Below are positions 1 to 5,916 of a stretch of 16,035 nucleotides of DNA, in pieces. A program made the position numbers and the translations under genes. The stretch lies in contig JBEKZS010000104.1 in NCBI GenBank assembly GCA_049509635.1, positions 1 through 16,035 on the forward strand. Direction: 5' to 3'. The stretch is from Roseiarcus sp049509635. GTDB lineage: Bacteria > Pseudomonadota > Alphaproteobacteria > Rhizobiales > Beijerinckiaceae. Below the pieces are notes generated by a model. The model made no database searches. It saw nothing but the letters and a program-made list of their open reading frames with translations, and had not been told where the DNA came from. The first letter of the stretch is position 1. Every line of letters begins with the position of its first letter.

Positions 1-79
1 GGTCGCCGAGCGGATGGATCTCCGGCTTGGACGCCCGGGGGCGCGCCGGGCGGCCGGCGGGTTTGGGGGGCTTGGGCAT
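1..79 (-). CDS. possible N-terminus of a gene cut by the left edge
   Basis: On the minus strand an ATG at 79 opens a frame that runs to the window edge without a stop, reading MPKPPKPAGRPARPRASKPE and then IHPLGD. Third codon positions are almost all G or C, as in the real genes here, and a Lys/Pro/Arg-rich start is common in cytoplasmic proteins of such genomes. It lies in the same direction as the nitronate monooxygenase gene, 94 bases after that gene's stop. Against it, the bases before the ATG are C-rich with no purine-rich ribosome binding site. I do not recognise the product from 26 residues. The frame could also be chance. Confidence 0.35.
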   Translation of the reverse strand, partial: MPKPPKPAGRPARPRASKPEIHPLGD

Positions 80-127
80 GCGGGGAATATGGGGGGAAAT
101 CGGCGGGGAGGGAAGGGCGGGGCGGGG
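59..127 (+). other. G-run cluster (two G-quadruplex motifs; C-rich in the minus-strand transcript)
   Basis: The plus strand has G runs at 59-61, 65-70, 74-76, 82-85, 91-96, 105-108, 110-112, 115-117, 119-122 and 124-127. The first four (loops of 3, 3 and 5) and the last five (loops of 1 to 2) each satisfy the usual four-run G-quadruplex pattern. The flanking genes are read from the minus strand, so their RNA is instead very C-rich and G-poor just after the nitronate monooxygenase stop codon. That is the composition of a Rho loading site. Both readings are inferences from composition. Confidence 0.5.
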
Positions 128-173
128 AGAATGCTCCAACGAGGCGGCCGCCAGATTGTGCGCCGAAGCCGCC

Positions 174-1139
174 TCATCCCATCGCCGCCACCCCAGCCTT
201 GGACTGGGCATATTCGCGCGCGAGCCGCGCGATCAGTTCGCGCGCCGGCACGACCGCCTTCACCGCGCCGATGCCCTGGCCGCTGCCCCAGATGTCGCGC
301 CAGGCCTTGGCGGGCGCGTTGGCGCCAGATGTGAAGTTCATCCGCGTGGGATCGCTCTGCGGCAGCGCGTCGGGGTCGAGGCCGGCGGCGGCGATCGATC
401 TCCTGAGATAATTGCCGAACACGCCGGTGAACAGGTTCGTGCCCTGGATGTCCTCGGCGCGGCCCTCGACGATCGCTTGCTTGTAGTCGGGCGCGGCATT
501 GGCTTCCTCCGTCGCGATGAAGGCGGAGCCGATATAGGCGAGGTCGGCGCCCATAACCTGCGCGGCGAGGATCGCCGCCCCGGTCGCGATCGATCCGGAC
601 AGCGCGAGCGGCCCGTCGAACCAGGCGCGGATGTCCTGGACGAGCGCGAACGGCGAGGTCGAGCCGGCATGGCCGCCGGCGCCCGCGGCGACCGCGATCA
701 GCCCGTCGGCGCCCTTCTCGATCGCCTTGCGCGCGAAACGGTCGTTGATCACGTCGTGCATGGCGATCCCGCCATAGGCGTGGATGGCGGCGTTGACGTC
801 CTCGCGCGCGCCCAGCGAGGTGATCACGATCGGCGCCTTCCATTTCGCACAGAGCGCAACGTCGTCGTCGAGCCGGTTGTTGGTCTTGTGGACGATCTGG
901 TTGACCGCGAACGGCGCCGAAGGCGCCTCCGGATGATCGCGATCCCAGGCGGCGAGCTCCTGGGTGATGCGGTGCAGCCATTCGTCGAGCATCGCGATCG
1001 GCCGCGCGTTCAGCGAAGGAAACGCGCCGACGACGCCCGCCTTGCATTGGGCGATCGTCAAATCGGGGTTCGAGACGATGAACAGCGGCGCGCCGATCGC
1101 CGGCAGGCGCAGGCGGTCGCGGAAGACGGACGGCAGCAT
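174..1139 (-). CDS. nitronate monooxygenase / 2-nitropropane dioxygenase family flavoprotein
   Basis: This is a 321-residue TIM-barrel FMN enzyme of the nitronate monooxygenase family, which oxidises alkyl nitronates to carbonyl compounds and nitrite. The N-terminal PAIGAPLFIVSNPDLTIAQC, the phosphate-binding region GADGLIAVAAGAGGHAG and the later LSGSIATGAAILAAQVMGAD stretch are typical of the family. His157 in AGGHAG is at the usual catalytic histidine position. The start is placed at 1139 because GGAGGG lies about 9 bases upstream and homologues begin close to this residue; an in-frame ATG at 1175 would add 12 residues without a better site. It is the last complete gene of a minus-strand series, 66 bases after rlmJ. 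The true substrate cannot be read from sequence, since many members are annotated only by similarity. Confidence 0.88.
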   Translation of the reverse strand: MLPSVFRDRLRLPAIGAPLFIVSNPDLTIAQCKAGVVGAFPSLNARPIAMLDEWLHRITQELAAWDRDHPEAPSAPFAVNQIVHKTNNRLDDDVALCAKWKAPIVITSLGAREDVNAAIHAYGGIAMHDVINDRFARKAIEKGADGLIAVAAGAGGHAGSTSPFALVQDIRAWFDGPLALSGSIATGAAILAAQVMGADLAYIGSAFIATEEANAAPDYKQAIVEGRAEDIQGTNLFTGVFGNYLRRSIAAAGLDPDALPQSDPTRMNFTSGANAPAKAWRDIWGSGQGIGAVKAVVPARELIARLAREYAQSKAGVAAMG

Positions 1140-1205
1140 GGATTCGATCCCTCCGGGGTCGCCGCCATATGCCACGACAATCGCCGCCCCCGCCAGCCGG
1201 CCGGT

Positions 1206-2069
1206 TCACGCCGGCGGGGTCAGCCAGGCGCAGGACGAGGCGCCGCGGCCCTCGCGCGCGAGCAGGCCCGCGAGCCAGGGCAGCAGCGCGCGCGCTTCTT
1301 CGATCAACACATGGGGCGGGTTGACGACGAGGAGTCCGGCGCGCGTCAAGGGTTCCGGCGAATTCGCCGTCGGGACGATGTGGCCGACGCCGAGCTCCAT
1401 CTGCAGGATGTTGGGCGCGCCGAGCGCGGCGACCGCGTTGAGGAATCGCGCGTCGTCGCGCCGGTCCTTGATCGGCCGCCACAGCGCGTAGGTCCCGCCC
1501 GGCCATTTGGCGAGCGCCCGGCCGAGCGTTTCGACGAGCCGCCTGGATTCGTTGGGCGCCTCGTAGGGCGGGTCGATCAGCACGAGGCCGCGCCGCTCCT
1601 TCGGCGGCAGCCAGGCGTTGAGCGCGACATAGCCGTCGATCTCGACGATCGAGAGCCGGGCGTCCCGGCCCAGGGCGGCGACGAGCGTCGCGCGGTCTTC
1701 CGGATGCAATTCGCAAAGGGCGATCCGGTCCTGCGGGCGCAACAGCGACTGCGCGATCGCCGGCGAGCCGGGATAGGATTTGCTGCGCCCCTGCGCGTCG
1801 AGCGGTCCGACCGCCTCGCGATAAGGCGCCAGCAGCGCGGCGACCGCTGGCGGCGGGCTCGCGCCGTTCAGCCGCGCGACGCCGAACCGCCATTCGCCCG
1901 AACGCTGCGCTTCCGGGCCGGTCAGGTCGTAGCGCCCGGCGCCGGCGTGGGTGTCGAGGAAGCGCAGCGGCGCGTCCTTGCGCGTCATGTAGACGAGGAT
2001 GCGCGCGAGCAGGACGTGCTTGAAGACGTCGGCGAAATTGCCGGCATGGAAGGCGTGTCGATAGTTCAC
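1206..2069 (-). CDS. rlmJ: 23S rRNA (adenine(2030)-N6)-methyltransferase RlmJ
   Basis: This 287-residue protein is a SAM-dependent methyltransferase of the RlmJ (formerly YhiR) family, which methylates one adenine of 23S rRNA (A2030 in E. coli). The N-terminal signature NYRHAFHAGNFADVFKHV is diagnostic. It is followed by the SAM-binding LDTHAGAGRYDL and the catalytic DPPY motif in GLVLIDPPYEAP, with Asp166 as catalytic residue. Length matches the family (about 280). The start is a GTG, chosen because the family begins exactly at (M)NYRHAFHAGN; GGACGG lies upstream. It follows the RNase T2 gene by 19 bases and precedes the nitronate monooxygenase gene, so it is probably co-transcribed with both. 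An RNA-modifying enzyme next to an RNase may be coincidence. Confidence 0.95.
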   Translation of the reverse strand: MNYRHAFHAGNFADVFKHVLLARILVYMTRKDAPLRFLDTHAGAGRYDLTGPEAQRSGEWRFGVARLNGASPPPAVAALLAPYREAVGPLDAQGRSKSYPGSPAIAQSLLRPQDRIALCELHPEDRATLVAALGRDARLSIVEIDGYVALNAWLPPKERRGLVLIDPPYEAPNESRRLVETLGRALAKWPGGTYALWRPIKDRRDDARFLNAVAALGAPNILQMELGVGHIVPTANSPEPLTRAGLLVVNPPHVLIEEARALLPWLAGLLAREGRGASSCAWLTPPA

Positions 2070-2088
2070 CGGGGCCGTCCGCGCGCGC

Positions 2089-2778
2089 TCACAGGACGGG
2101 GGCCACGGCGATCGACCCGGCCCGACAGGTCGCGCGCGCGACCTCCGGGCAGGAGACGAACTGGCGCAGGTCCCTCGACAGGCAGAGCCGCACCTCCGCC
2201 AATTCGCCGCCCGCGCAGCCGATCGCCATTGCATCGGGCCGCAGCCCGGGATTGGCGGCGGCAAAGGCGCGCGCGACGTCGGCGGGCGAAACCGACAGCG
2301 CCGCGCGCGGGGCCGCGAAAGCCGCGGGGATGGCGATCGATTCCCGCGCGCGCCGGACGCTGGCGAAGTAGGCCTCGGGCCCGAGCCCCGTGCAGGTCCC
2401 GTGCCTGCGCCACTCGTGACGCGCGAGGCCCTCGCTCGGGAACAGGCCGTCGGCCTCCCGCAGCGCGACCTGCGAGACCGGCCGGCCGGGATCGCAGTCG
2501 GAGGGATAGCCGTGCTCGAACTGCGGCCAGAGGCCGTGCAAGACGAAGCCGAGCGCAGCCCCGGCGCCGCATTGTTCCGGCGCCTTGGCGGCGCCGCCGG
2601 AATCGCAGAAACCCGGCGACCAGGACAGCGCGAGGACATAGAAATCGAAACTGTCCGGCGGCCCGTCGGCGCGGCCCGCCACCGGGACGAGCGAAAGCGT
2701 CGTCGCGACCAGGAGACGGAGAACGCCGCCTCGACCCGCGATGCCAAACGCTCGCGCCCGGCGCGCGCGAGACGTCAA
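2089..2778 (-). CDS. secreted ribonuclease T2 family protein
   Basis: This 229-residue RNase T2 homologue is an endoribonuclease of the type that cleaves single-stranded RNA through a 2',3'-cyclic phosphate, normally outside the cytoplasm. Both active-site blocks are intact: CAS I as FVLHGLWPQ (His81) and CAS II as HEWRRHGTC (His121, Glu122, His126). The FDFYVLALSWSPGFC stretch opens the mature domain, and Cys residues at both ends fit disulfides. Residues 1-37 form an Arg-rich n-region and a hydrophobic core ending in VAGRA, a signal peptide. The start is a TTG at 2778. It shares TTGA with the stop of the gene before it, and GGGAG lies 5 bases upstream. No ATG or GTG fits the signal peptide. 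Tight coupling to the preceding secreted protein suggests a joint role, perhaps scavenging RNA or phosphate. Confidence 0.9.
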   Translation of the reverse strand: MTSRARRARAFGIAGRGGVLRLLVATTLSLVPVAGRADGPPDSFDFYVLALSWSPGFCDSGGAAKAPEQCGAGAALGFVLHGLWPQFEHGYPSDCDPGRPVSQVALREADGLFPSEGLARHEWRRHGTCTGLGPEAYFASVRRARESIAIPAAFAAPRAALSVSPADVARAFAAANPGLRPDAMAIGCAGGELAEVRLCLSRDLRQFVSCPEVARATCRAGSIAVAPVL

Positions 2779-3257
2779 AAAAGCTCCCGCAGCGCCTTCT
2801 CGCCGAGATCGCGGTCGAGGAAAGGACGCACCGCCTGGCAGCCCGGTGCATAGGCGAGATTCCGGTCGAGCCCGACGACGCACCATTCCACCCCGTAGCC
2901 CCAGCCGATGATGCCGAGATCCTCGCCGATCGCATAGATGACCGCGCGCGGCCTGAGGTCGCTGACTTCGGCCCGCGCCACGCAATAGCGGCGCGGGATA
3001 TAGCCGAGCCCGTTGGCGCGAAAGCCGATCTGCCGCACGCGGTCGAAACCGCCGATCTGGAGCGTCGAGCCCCAATAGTCGGATTCCTTCTGCTGGAACC
3101 GGTCGCTGATGCGCGCAAGCACGCCGGGGTCGTCGCAAGGCGGCAATTGGGCGCTGTAGGGGCTGTAGAGCTGTTCGGCCGGGGTCGAGTAGCCCTGCCC
3201 CTTGGCCGCGCCGCACAGGCCGAGCAGGGCGACGATGACAACCGCGATGCTCTTCAT
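2775..3257 (-). CDS. secreted protein of unknown function
   Basis: This 160-residue protein begins with a signal peptide (MKSIAVVIVALLGLCGAAKG), so it is probably periplasmic. The mature part contains PPCDDPGVLARISDRFQQKE, then WGSTLQIGGFDRVRQIGFRA, YIPRRYCVARAEV, and a C-terminal GWGYGVEWCVVGLDRNLAYA stretch. Four cysteines in the mature part could form two disulfides. It resembles, from memory, an uncharacterised protein common in Hyphomicrobiales; I know of no function and saw no catalytic motif. The start ATG has GAGGA about 10 bases upstream. Its stop overlaps the TTG start of the RNase T2 gene by 4 bases, so the two are translationally coupled. That is the only functional hint. Confidence 0.8.
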   Translation of the reverse strand: MKSIAVVIVALLGLCGAAKGQGYSTPAEQLYSPYSAQLPPCDDPGVLARISDRFQQKESDYWGSTLQIGGFDRVRQIGFRANGLGYIPRRYCVARAEVSDLRPRAVIYAIGEDLGIIGWGYGVEWCVVGLDRNLAYAPGCQAVRPFLDRDLGEKALRELF

Positions 3258-3655
3258 GGCCGTCCATTCCTCAAATGCGATGTTTCCGCCACAATGCGGA
3301 CGCCGCGGTCGGGGGTCAAGACCCCGCGCGGAGGCGCGCTGCTGCGGCGGCGCCGCGAGAGGCCAGCTGTCTTGGGGGCGCTCGTTCATCCGCGGCCCCG
3401 CCATCATCGGAGACAGCAGGCCCGGGGCTGACTGGCGGGGCGCCCGCGAGTCGACGCCGAAGGGCCCGACGACAATGGACGTGGAAGATACGGGGGCTCT
3501 CGGTCGGAATCCACGAGCCGACGGTCGACCTCCACGCCGACCGGCCGCGCAAGGCATGGTCGCACGGCCGGGAACGCGATCCGATCGGAACCGTCGAGGC
3601 GCCGGCTGTACCCTCGACGCGACCTTCGGCGAGGGACAGCGCGGCTCCGACCGGC
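3258..3655. other. 398-base intergenic region downstream of gcrA
   Basis: This spacer separates the gcrA stop from the next minus-strand gene. Long frames cross it on both strands but none has a start with a ribosome binding site or a recognisable product. The part nearest the downstream gene holds a weak promoter candidate on the minus strand: TTGACC (3319-3314), 17 bases, then CATTGT (3296-3291), only three of six matches to the -10 consensus. I saw no clear intrinsic terminator for gcrA and no RNA gene. Confidence 0.5.
3312..3325. repeat. inverted repeat GGGGTC-AA-GACCCC, possible operator
   Basis: This is a perfect 6-base dyad with a 2-base centre. It covers the weak -35 candidate of the gene starting at 3257, about 55 bases before its ATG. 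A dyad on a -35 element would suit a repressor, but it is short and GC-rich, so chance is a fair explanation. Confidence 0.3.
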
Positions 3656-4204
3656 TCAGGCGTTCGAGCGGCTCGGCATAACGCGGCGGTCGCGCTCGCG
3701 ATCCCTGCGGCGATCCTGGGCTGGCTGGTAGGCCATCCGGCCGTGGTGGCCGCAATAGGGCCCCGTGGCGGCCGACTGTGCCCCGCAATAGCGAAAGTCC
3801 GTCGTGCTCGGATCCCCGAGCGGCCAGCGGCACATCGACTCCTTGAGGTCGACGATCGTCACCCGCAGCGACATGGGTACGACGACGTCTTCGTGATAGA
3901 CCGGCTTGGCTTCGATCGCCGGATCGAGCGCGATCGCCAGGGCCGTGTTTCCCTGAACGATCTGGCCGCCGCCGGCGCTTCGGGCGGCGATCGTCGTCCG
4001 CGACGCCACCGCAGGGCGCTGCCGGATCCGCGGGAGGGCGGCGGACGGCGATTTGGCGCGGCCCGAAAGGCCGAGCCGATGCACCTTGCCGATGACGGCG
4101 TTGCGGGTTACTCCCATTCCGAGCTCGGTCGAAATCTGACTCGCGCTCTTGCCGTCGAGCCACAATTGGCGCAACGTTTCCACTCTATCATCCGTCCAAG
4201 ACAT
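3656..4204 (-). CDS. gcrA: GcrA cell cycle regulator
   Basis: This 182-residue protein is GcrA, the alphaproteobacterial transcription factor that works with sigma-70 and prefers promoters with CcrM-methylated GANTC sites. The N-terminal DNA-binding domain MSWTDDRVETLRQLWLDGKS, followed by SASQISTELGMGVTRNAVIGKVHRLGLSGRAK, is almost diagnostic. A variable Pro/Ala-rich linker follows. The C-terminal CRWPLGDPSTTDFRYCG and YCGHHGRMAYQP block supplies the conserved Cys/His residues of the sigma-interacting domain. The start ATG at 4204 gives the canonical MSWTD terminus and has GAGG 5 bases upstream. An in-frame ATG at 4279 has a stronger AGGAGG, but only 3 bases away, and would add 25 residues. 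The upstream region carries four GANTC sites and a CtrA box, so cell-cycle control is likely. Confidence 0.95.
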   Translation of the reverse strand: MSWTDDRVETLRQLWLDGKSASQISTELGMGVTRNAVIGKVHRLGLSGRAKSPSAALPRIRQRPAVASRTTIAARSAGGGQIVQGNTALAIALDPAIEAKPVYHEDVVVPMSLRVTIVDLKESMCRWPLGDPSTTDFRYCGAQSAATGPYCGHHGRMAYQPAQDRRRDRERDRRVMPSRSNA

Positions 4205-4292
4205 TTTGGCCTCATCGTTTCCGAGCGGCGACCGGCAAATGGCTTTGCCCGCTCCGCTCCCCGAAATCATTCGCGACATAATCCTCCTGCTC

Positions 4293-4317
4293 CGTTCGGC
4301 GGCCGCGCCGCCGAACG
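4293..4317 (-). repeat. perfect 11-bp hairpin in the probable gcrA leader
   Basis: CGTTCGGCGGC and GCCGCCGAACG pair perfectly around a 3-base loop. If transcription starts near 4320, the hairpin sits at the very 5' end of the gcrA mRNA, followed within a few bases by AGGAGG. It could stabilise the message or affect initiation at the upstream ATG (4279). There is no T run after it on the minus strand, so it is not a terminator in that direction. Confidence 0.6.
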
Positions 4318-4326
4318 CTCCTTGTA

Positions 4327-4355
4327 AAAATAGCATCTCTGAAGGACCGTCTCAC
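4327..4355 (-). promoter_or_regulatory. candidate gcrA promoter
   Basis: On the minus strand GTGAGA (4355-4350, four of six to TTGACA), a 17-base spacer and TATTTT (4332-4327, four of six to TATAAT) fit a sigma-70-type promoter starting transcription near 4320, about 115 bases before the gcrA ATG. The -35 overlaps a palindrome. Other starts are possible. Confidence 0.35.
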
Positions 4356-4366
4356 GACATGTCGTG
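4353..4366. promoter_or_regulatory. 14-bp perfect palindrome CACGACATGTCGTG
   Basis: The 14 bases read the same on both strands with no spacer. The palindrome overlaps the -35 of the candidate gcrA promoter, the position expected of a repressor operator. I do not recognise it as a known site. A perfect 14-bp palindrome is unlikely at any one place by chance. Confidence 0.45.
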
Positions 4367-4419
4367 GTTCAATGCGGAAACGCTACACTACTCGTTGAAT
4401 CGGGCGCAAGAGTCCGGCG

Positions 4420-4439
4420 CGGCCGAAACGGCCGGTTTT
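4420..4439 (+). terminator. short hairpin followed by TTTT
   Basis: CGGCCG-AAA-CGGCCG (4420-4434) forms a six-pair stem followed by GTTTTC. This resembles a short intrinsic terminator on the plus strand, yet no plus-strand gene ends here. It could end an unannotated small RNA or be fortuitous. Confidence 0.3.
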
Positions 4440-4448
4440 CCCCAGCTG

Positions 4449-4481
4449 CCGCTCCTCCCGGAGCGCGCCTCGAAGGAGCGG
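4449..4481. repeat. 8-bp inverted repeat with 17-base loop
   Basis: CCGCTCCT (4449-4456) and AGGAGCGG (4474-4481) are perfect complements. CTG (4445-4447) and CAG (4485-4487) could extend the stem past a small bulge. It may be part of a structured leader or small RNA; no protein site is recognised. Confidence 0.35.
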
Positions 4482-4509
4482 TCCCAGATGCCCGAGTCGG
4501 ATCAAGGAT

Positions 4510-4524
4510 TTAACGACTCATTAA
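4510..4524. promoter_or_regulatory. CtrA binding site TTAA-N7-TTAA with embedded GACTC
   Basis: TTAA (4510-4513), seven bases CGACTCA and TTAA (4521-4524) make an exact match to the CtrA consensus. The spacer contains a GANTC site. CtrA is the master cell-cycle response regulator of Alphaproteobacteria and represses gcrA in Caulobacter. The site lies 306 bases before the gcrA ATG and 59 bases before the argD -35, so either gene could be the target. Such a match is very unlikely by chance in DNA this poor in A and T. Confidence 0.65.
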
Positions 4525-4582
4525 AACTCGCGAGGCCTGCGCGAGGCTGACGCGATTTATTTTCGCGAGGCGCCGCTTCCAT

Positions 4583-4612
4583 TTGACCGGCCGGCGGACA
4601 TGCCCCTATGAT
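4583..4612 (+). promoter_or_regulatory. sigma-70-type promoter for the argD operon
   Basis: TTGACC (4583-4588), an 18-base spacer and TATGAT (4607-4612) match the consensus in five of six positions in each box, the best promoter I found in the window. It predicts transcription from about 4619, roughly 90 bases before the argD start. Confidence 0.65.
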
Positions 4613-4619
4613 CCAACCC

Positions 4620-4651
4620 AAAGAGCGGCCGTCCCTGCGGGGCGGCGTTTT
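4620..4651 (+). terminator. terminator-like hairpin at the 5' end of the argD leader
   Basis: GCCGTCCC (4628-4635) pairs with GGGGCGGC (4639-4646) over a TGC loop (eight pairs, one G-U), preceded by AAAGAG and followed by TTTTCGTTT. This has the form of an alphaproteobacterial intrinsic terminator, but it begins right at the predicted start of the argD transcript. It may be a 5' stabilising stem, an attenuator, or the end of another transcript from further upstream. Confidence 0.5.
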
Positions 4652-4710
4652 CGTTTCTAGCGGTTCGTCAGCGGCGGCGCGCCGCAGTTGTGGCGATTGG
4701 AGCCCCCGGA

Positions 4711-5916
4711 GTGTCATCCGCGATCGTGCCCGTCTATGCGCGCGCCGACCTCGCCTTCGAACGAGGGGACGGCTGCTGGCTCACCGCGACCGATGGCGAA
4801 CGCTACCTCGATTTCGGCGGCGGCATAGCGGTCGCCTCGCTCGGTTATTCGCATCCCCATCTGGTCGCCGCGCTCGTCGAACAGGGCGCCAAGCTCTGGC
4901 ATTCGTCGAACCTGTTCGAGATCCCCGGCGGCGAGCGCCTCGCCACGCGCCTCGCCGAGGCGACGTTCGCCGATCTCCTCTTCTTCGCCAATTCAGGCGC
5001 GGAGGCCAACGAGGCGGCGATCAAGATGGCGCGCAAGCGCCAATCGGTCGGAGGCCATCCCGAACGCTATCGGATCCTCACGTTCGAGGGCGCTTTCCAC
5101 GGGCGCACGCTGGCGACCATCGCGGCGGGTGGCCAGGCCAAGTATATCGAGGGGTTCGGGCCGAAGGTCGACGGCTTCGACCAGATTCCGCTCGGCGACC
5201 TCGACGCCGTGGAGGCGGCGGTCGGGCCGGGGACCGGGGCGATCCTCATCGAGCCGATTCAAGGCGAAGGCGGCGTGCGCGTCGTGCCGCCGGCGTTCCT
5301 GCGCGGCCTGCGCGCCCTCTGCCACGCGCGCGACCTCCTGCTGATCTTCGACGAGATCCAGACCGGAATCGGGCGCACTGGACGGCTGTTCGCCTATGAA
5401 CATGCCGGAATCCACCCCGACATCATGAGCATCGCCAAGGGCCTCGGCGGCGGCTTCCCGATGGGCGCTTGCCTTGCCACAGCCGACGCGGCCAAGGGCA
5501 TGACCGCCGGGGTGCACGGCACCACATTCGGCGGCAATCCGCTGGCGATGGCGGTCGGCAATGCGGTGCTCGATGTCGTCCTGGCGCCCGGCTTCATCGA
5601 CCGCGTCGCGCGGCTCGGCCTGCTGCTGCGCCAGCGTCTGGCCGAGCTGAGGGATCGTCATCCCGCCGTCATCGAGGAGATCCGCGGCGAGGGTCTGATG
5701 ATCGGCGTCAAGCTCTCGACCCCCAATCTGCAGTTCGCCGCCGCCGCGCGCGCGCAGCGATTGTTGGTCATCCCGGCCGGCGACAATGTCGTGCGGCTGC
5801 TGCCGCCGCTCGTCATCTCCGAGGAGGAGCTTGCGGAGGGTGTGCGCCGTCTCGACGCGACCTGCCTCGCGGTCGAACGCGAAGCCGGCGCCATGCGCGA
5901 GGGCCCGCGCGAATGA
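4711..5916 (+). CDS. argD: acetylornithine aminotransferase ArgD
   Basis: This 401-residue class III PLP aminotransferase converts N-acetylglutamate semialdehyde to N-acetylornithine in arginine synthesis, and often N-succinyl-diaminopimelate in lysine synthesis too. Motifs in order are DFGGGIAVASLGYSHP near the N-terminus, NSGAEANEAAIKMARK, FEGAFHGRT, LIEPIQGEGGV, IFDEIQTGIGRTG and the PLP lysine Lys243 in SIAKGLGGGFPMGA, then HGTTFGGNPLA. Length is normal for the family. The GTG at 4711 is chosen because GGAG lies 8 bases upstream and it gives the usual MSSAIVPVYARADL terminus; a GTG at 4690 would add seven residues. Its stop overlaps the argF start by ATGA. With argF and hslO it forms a translationally coupled unit, and the OTC partner makes an arginine role more certain than other class III transaminases. 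Confidence 0.95.
   Translation: MSSAIVPVYARADLAFERGDGCWLTATDGERYLDFGGGIAVASLGYSHPHLVAALVEQGAKLWHSSNLFEIPGGERLATRLAEATFADLLFFANSGAEANEAAIKMARKRQSVGGHPERYRILTFEGAFHGRTLATIAAGGQAKYIEGFGPKVDGFDQIPLGDLDAVEAAVGPGTGAILIEPIQGEGGVRVVPPAFLRGLRALCHARDLLLIFDEIQTGIGRTGRLFAYEHAGIHPDIMSIAKGLGGGFPMGACLATADAAKGMTAGVHGTTFGGNPLAMAVGNAVLDVVLAPGFIDRVARLGLLLRQRLAELRDRHPAVIEEIRGEGLMIGVKLSTPNLQFAAAARAQRLLVIPAGDNVVRLLPPLVISEEELAEGVRRLDATCLAVEREAGAMREGPRE

Larger units (their letters stand above)
4397..4519. promoter_or_regulatory. cluster of four GANTC (CcrM methylation) sites
   Basis: GAATC at 4397-4401, GAGTC at 4410-4414 and 4494-4498, and GACTC at 4515-4519 lie within 123 bases. GANTC is the recognition sequence of the cell-cycle methyltransferase CcrM, and GcrA acts at promoters carrying methylated GANTC. 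A cluster beside gcrA itself suggests autoregulation or replication-coupled control of gcrA, argD or both. Confidence 0.55.
4205..4710. promoter_or_regulatory. 506-base divergent control region between gcrA and argD
   Basis: No gene is recognisable here. A frame from 4608 is a chance overlap out of phase with argD. The region is visibly richer in A and T than its surroundings between about 4320 and 4610. It contains, in order, a 25-base hairpin, a candidate gcrA promoter with a 14-bp palindrome, four GANTC sites, two further stem-loops, a CtrA box, the argD promoter and a terminator-like hairpin, each listed separately. Confidence 0.7.

Noticed and set aside
27..3431. 1134-residue open frame on the plus strand
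   Set aside because: It is antisense to the nitronate monooxygenase, rlmJ, RNase T2 and secreted-protein genes, all with clear motifs. Its product is Arg/Ala/Asp-rich without a domain, as expected for mirrored high-GC coding DNA.
2775..4163. 462-residue minus-strand frame
   Set aside because: Only the last 160 codons, from a signal peptide with its own ribosome binding site, look real; the earlier part is a shifted reading of gcrA and of spacer.
4419..4432. 14-base match (GCGGCCGAAACGGC) to 12177-12190 as a dispersed repeat
   Set aside because: The sequence is short and self-complementary in a GC-rich genome, with no similarity on either side; two copies do not make a repeat family.
4205..4710. 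Replication origin, suggested by the CtrA and GANTC sites and the A+T dip
   Set aside because: No DnaA-box series and no origin-linked genes are present; gcrA and argD explain the spacer as a divergent promoter region.
4608..5399. Frame beginning MIQPKERP at the -10 box
   Set aside because: It is out of phase with argD, overlaps the promoter and hairpin, and becomes an Arg-rich shadow of argD.
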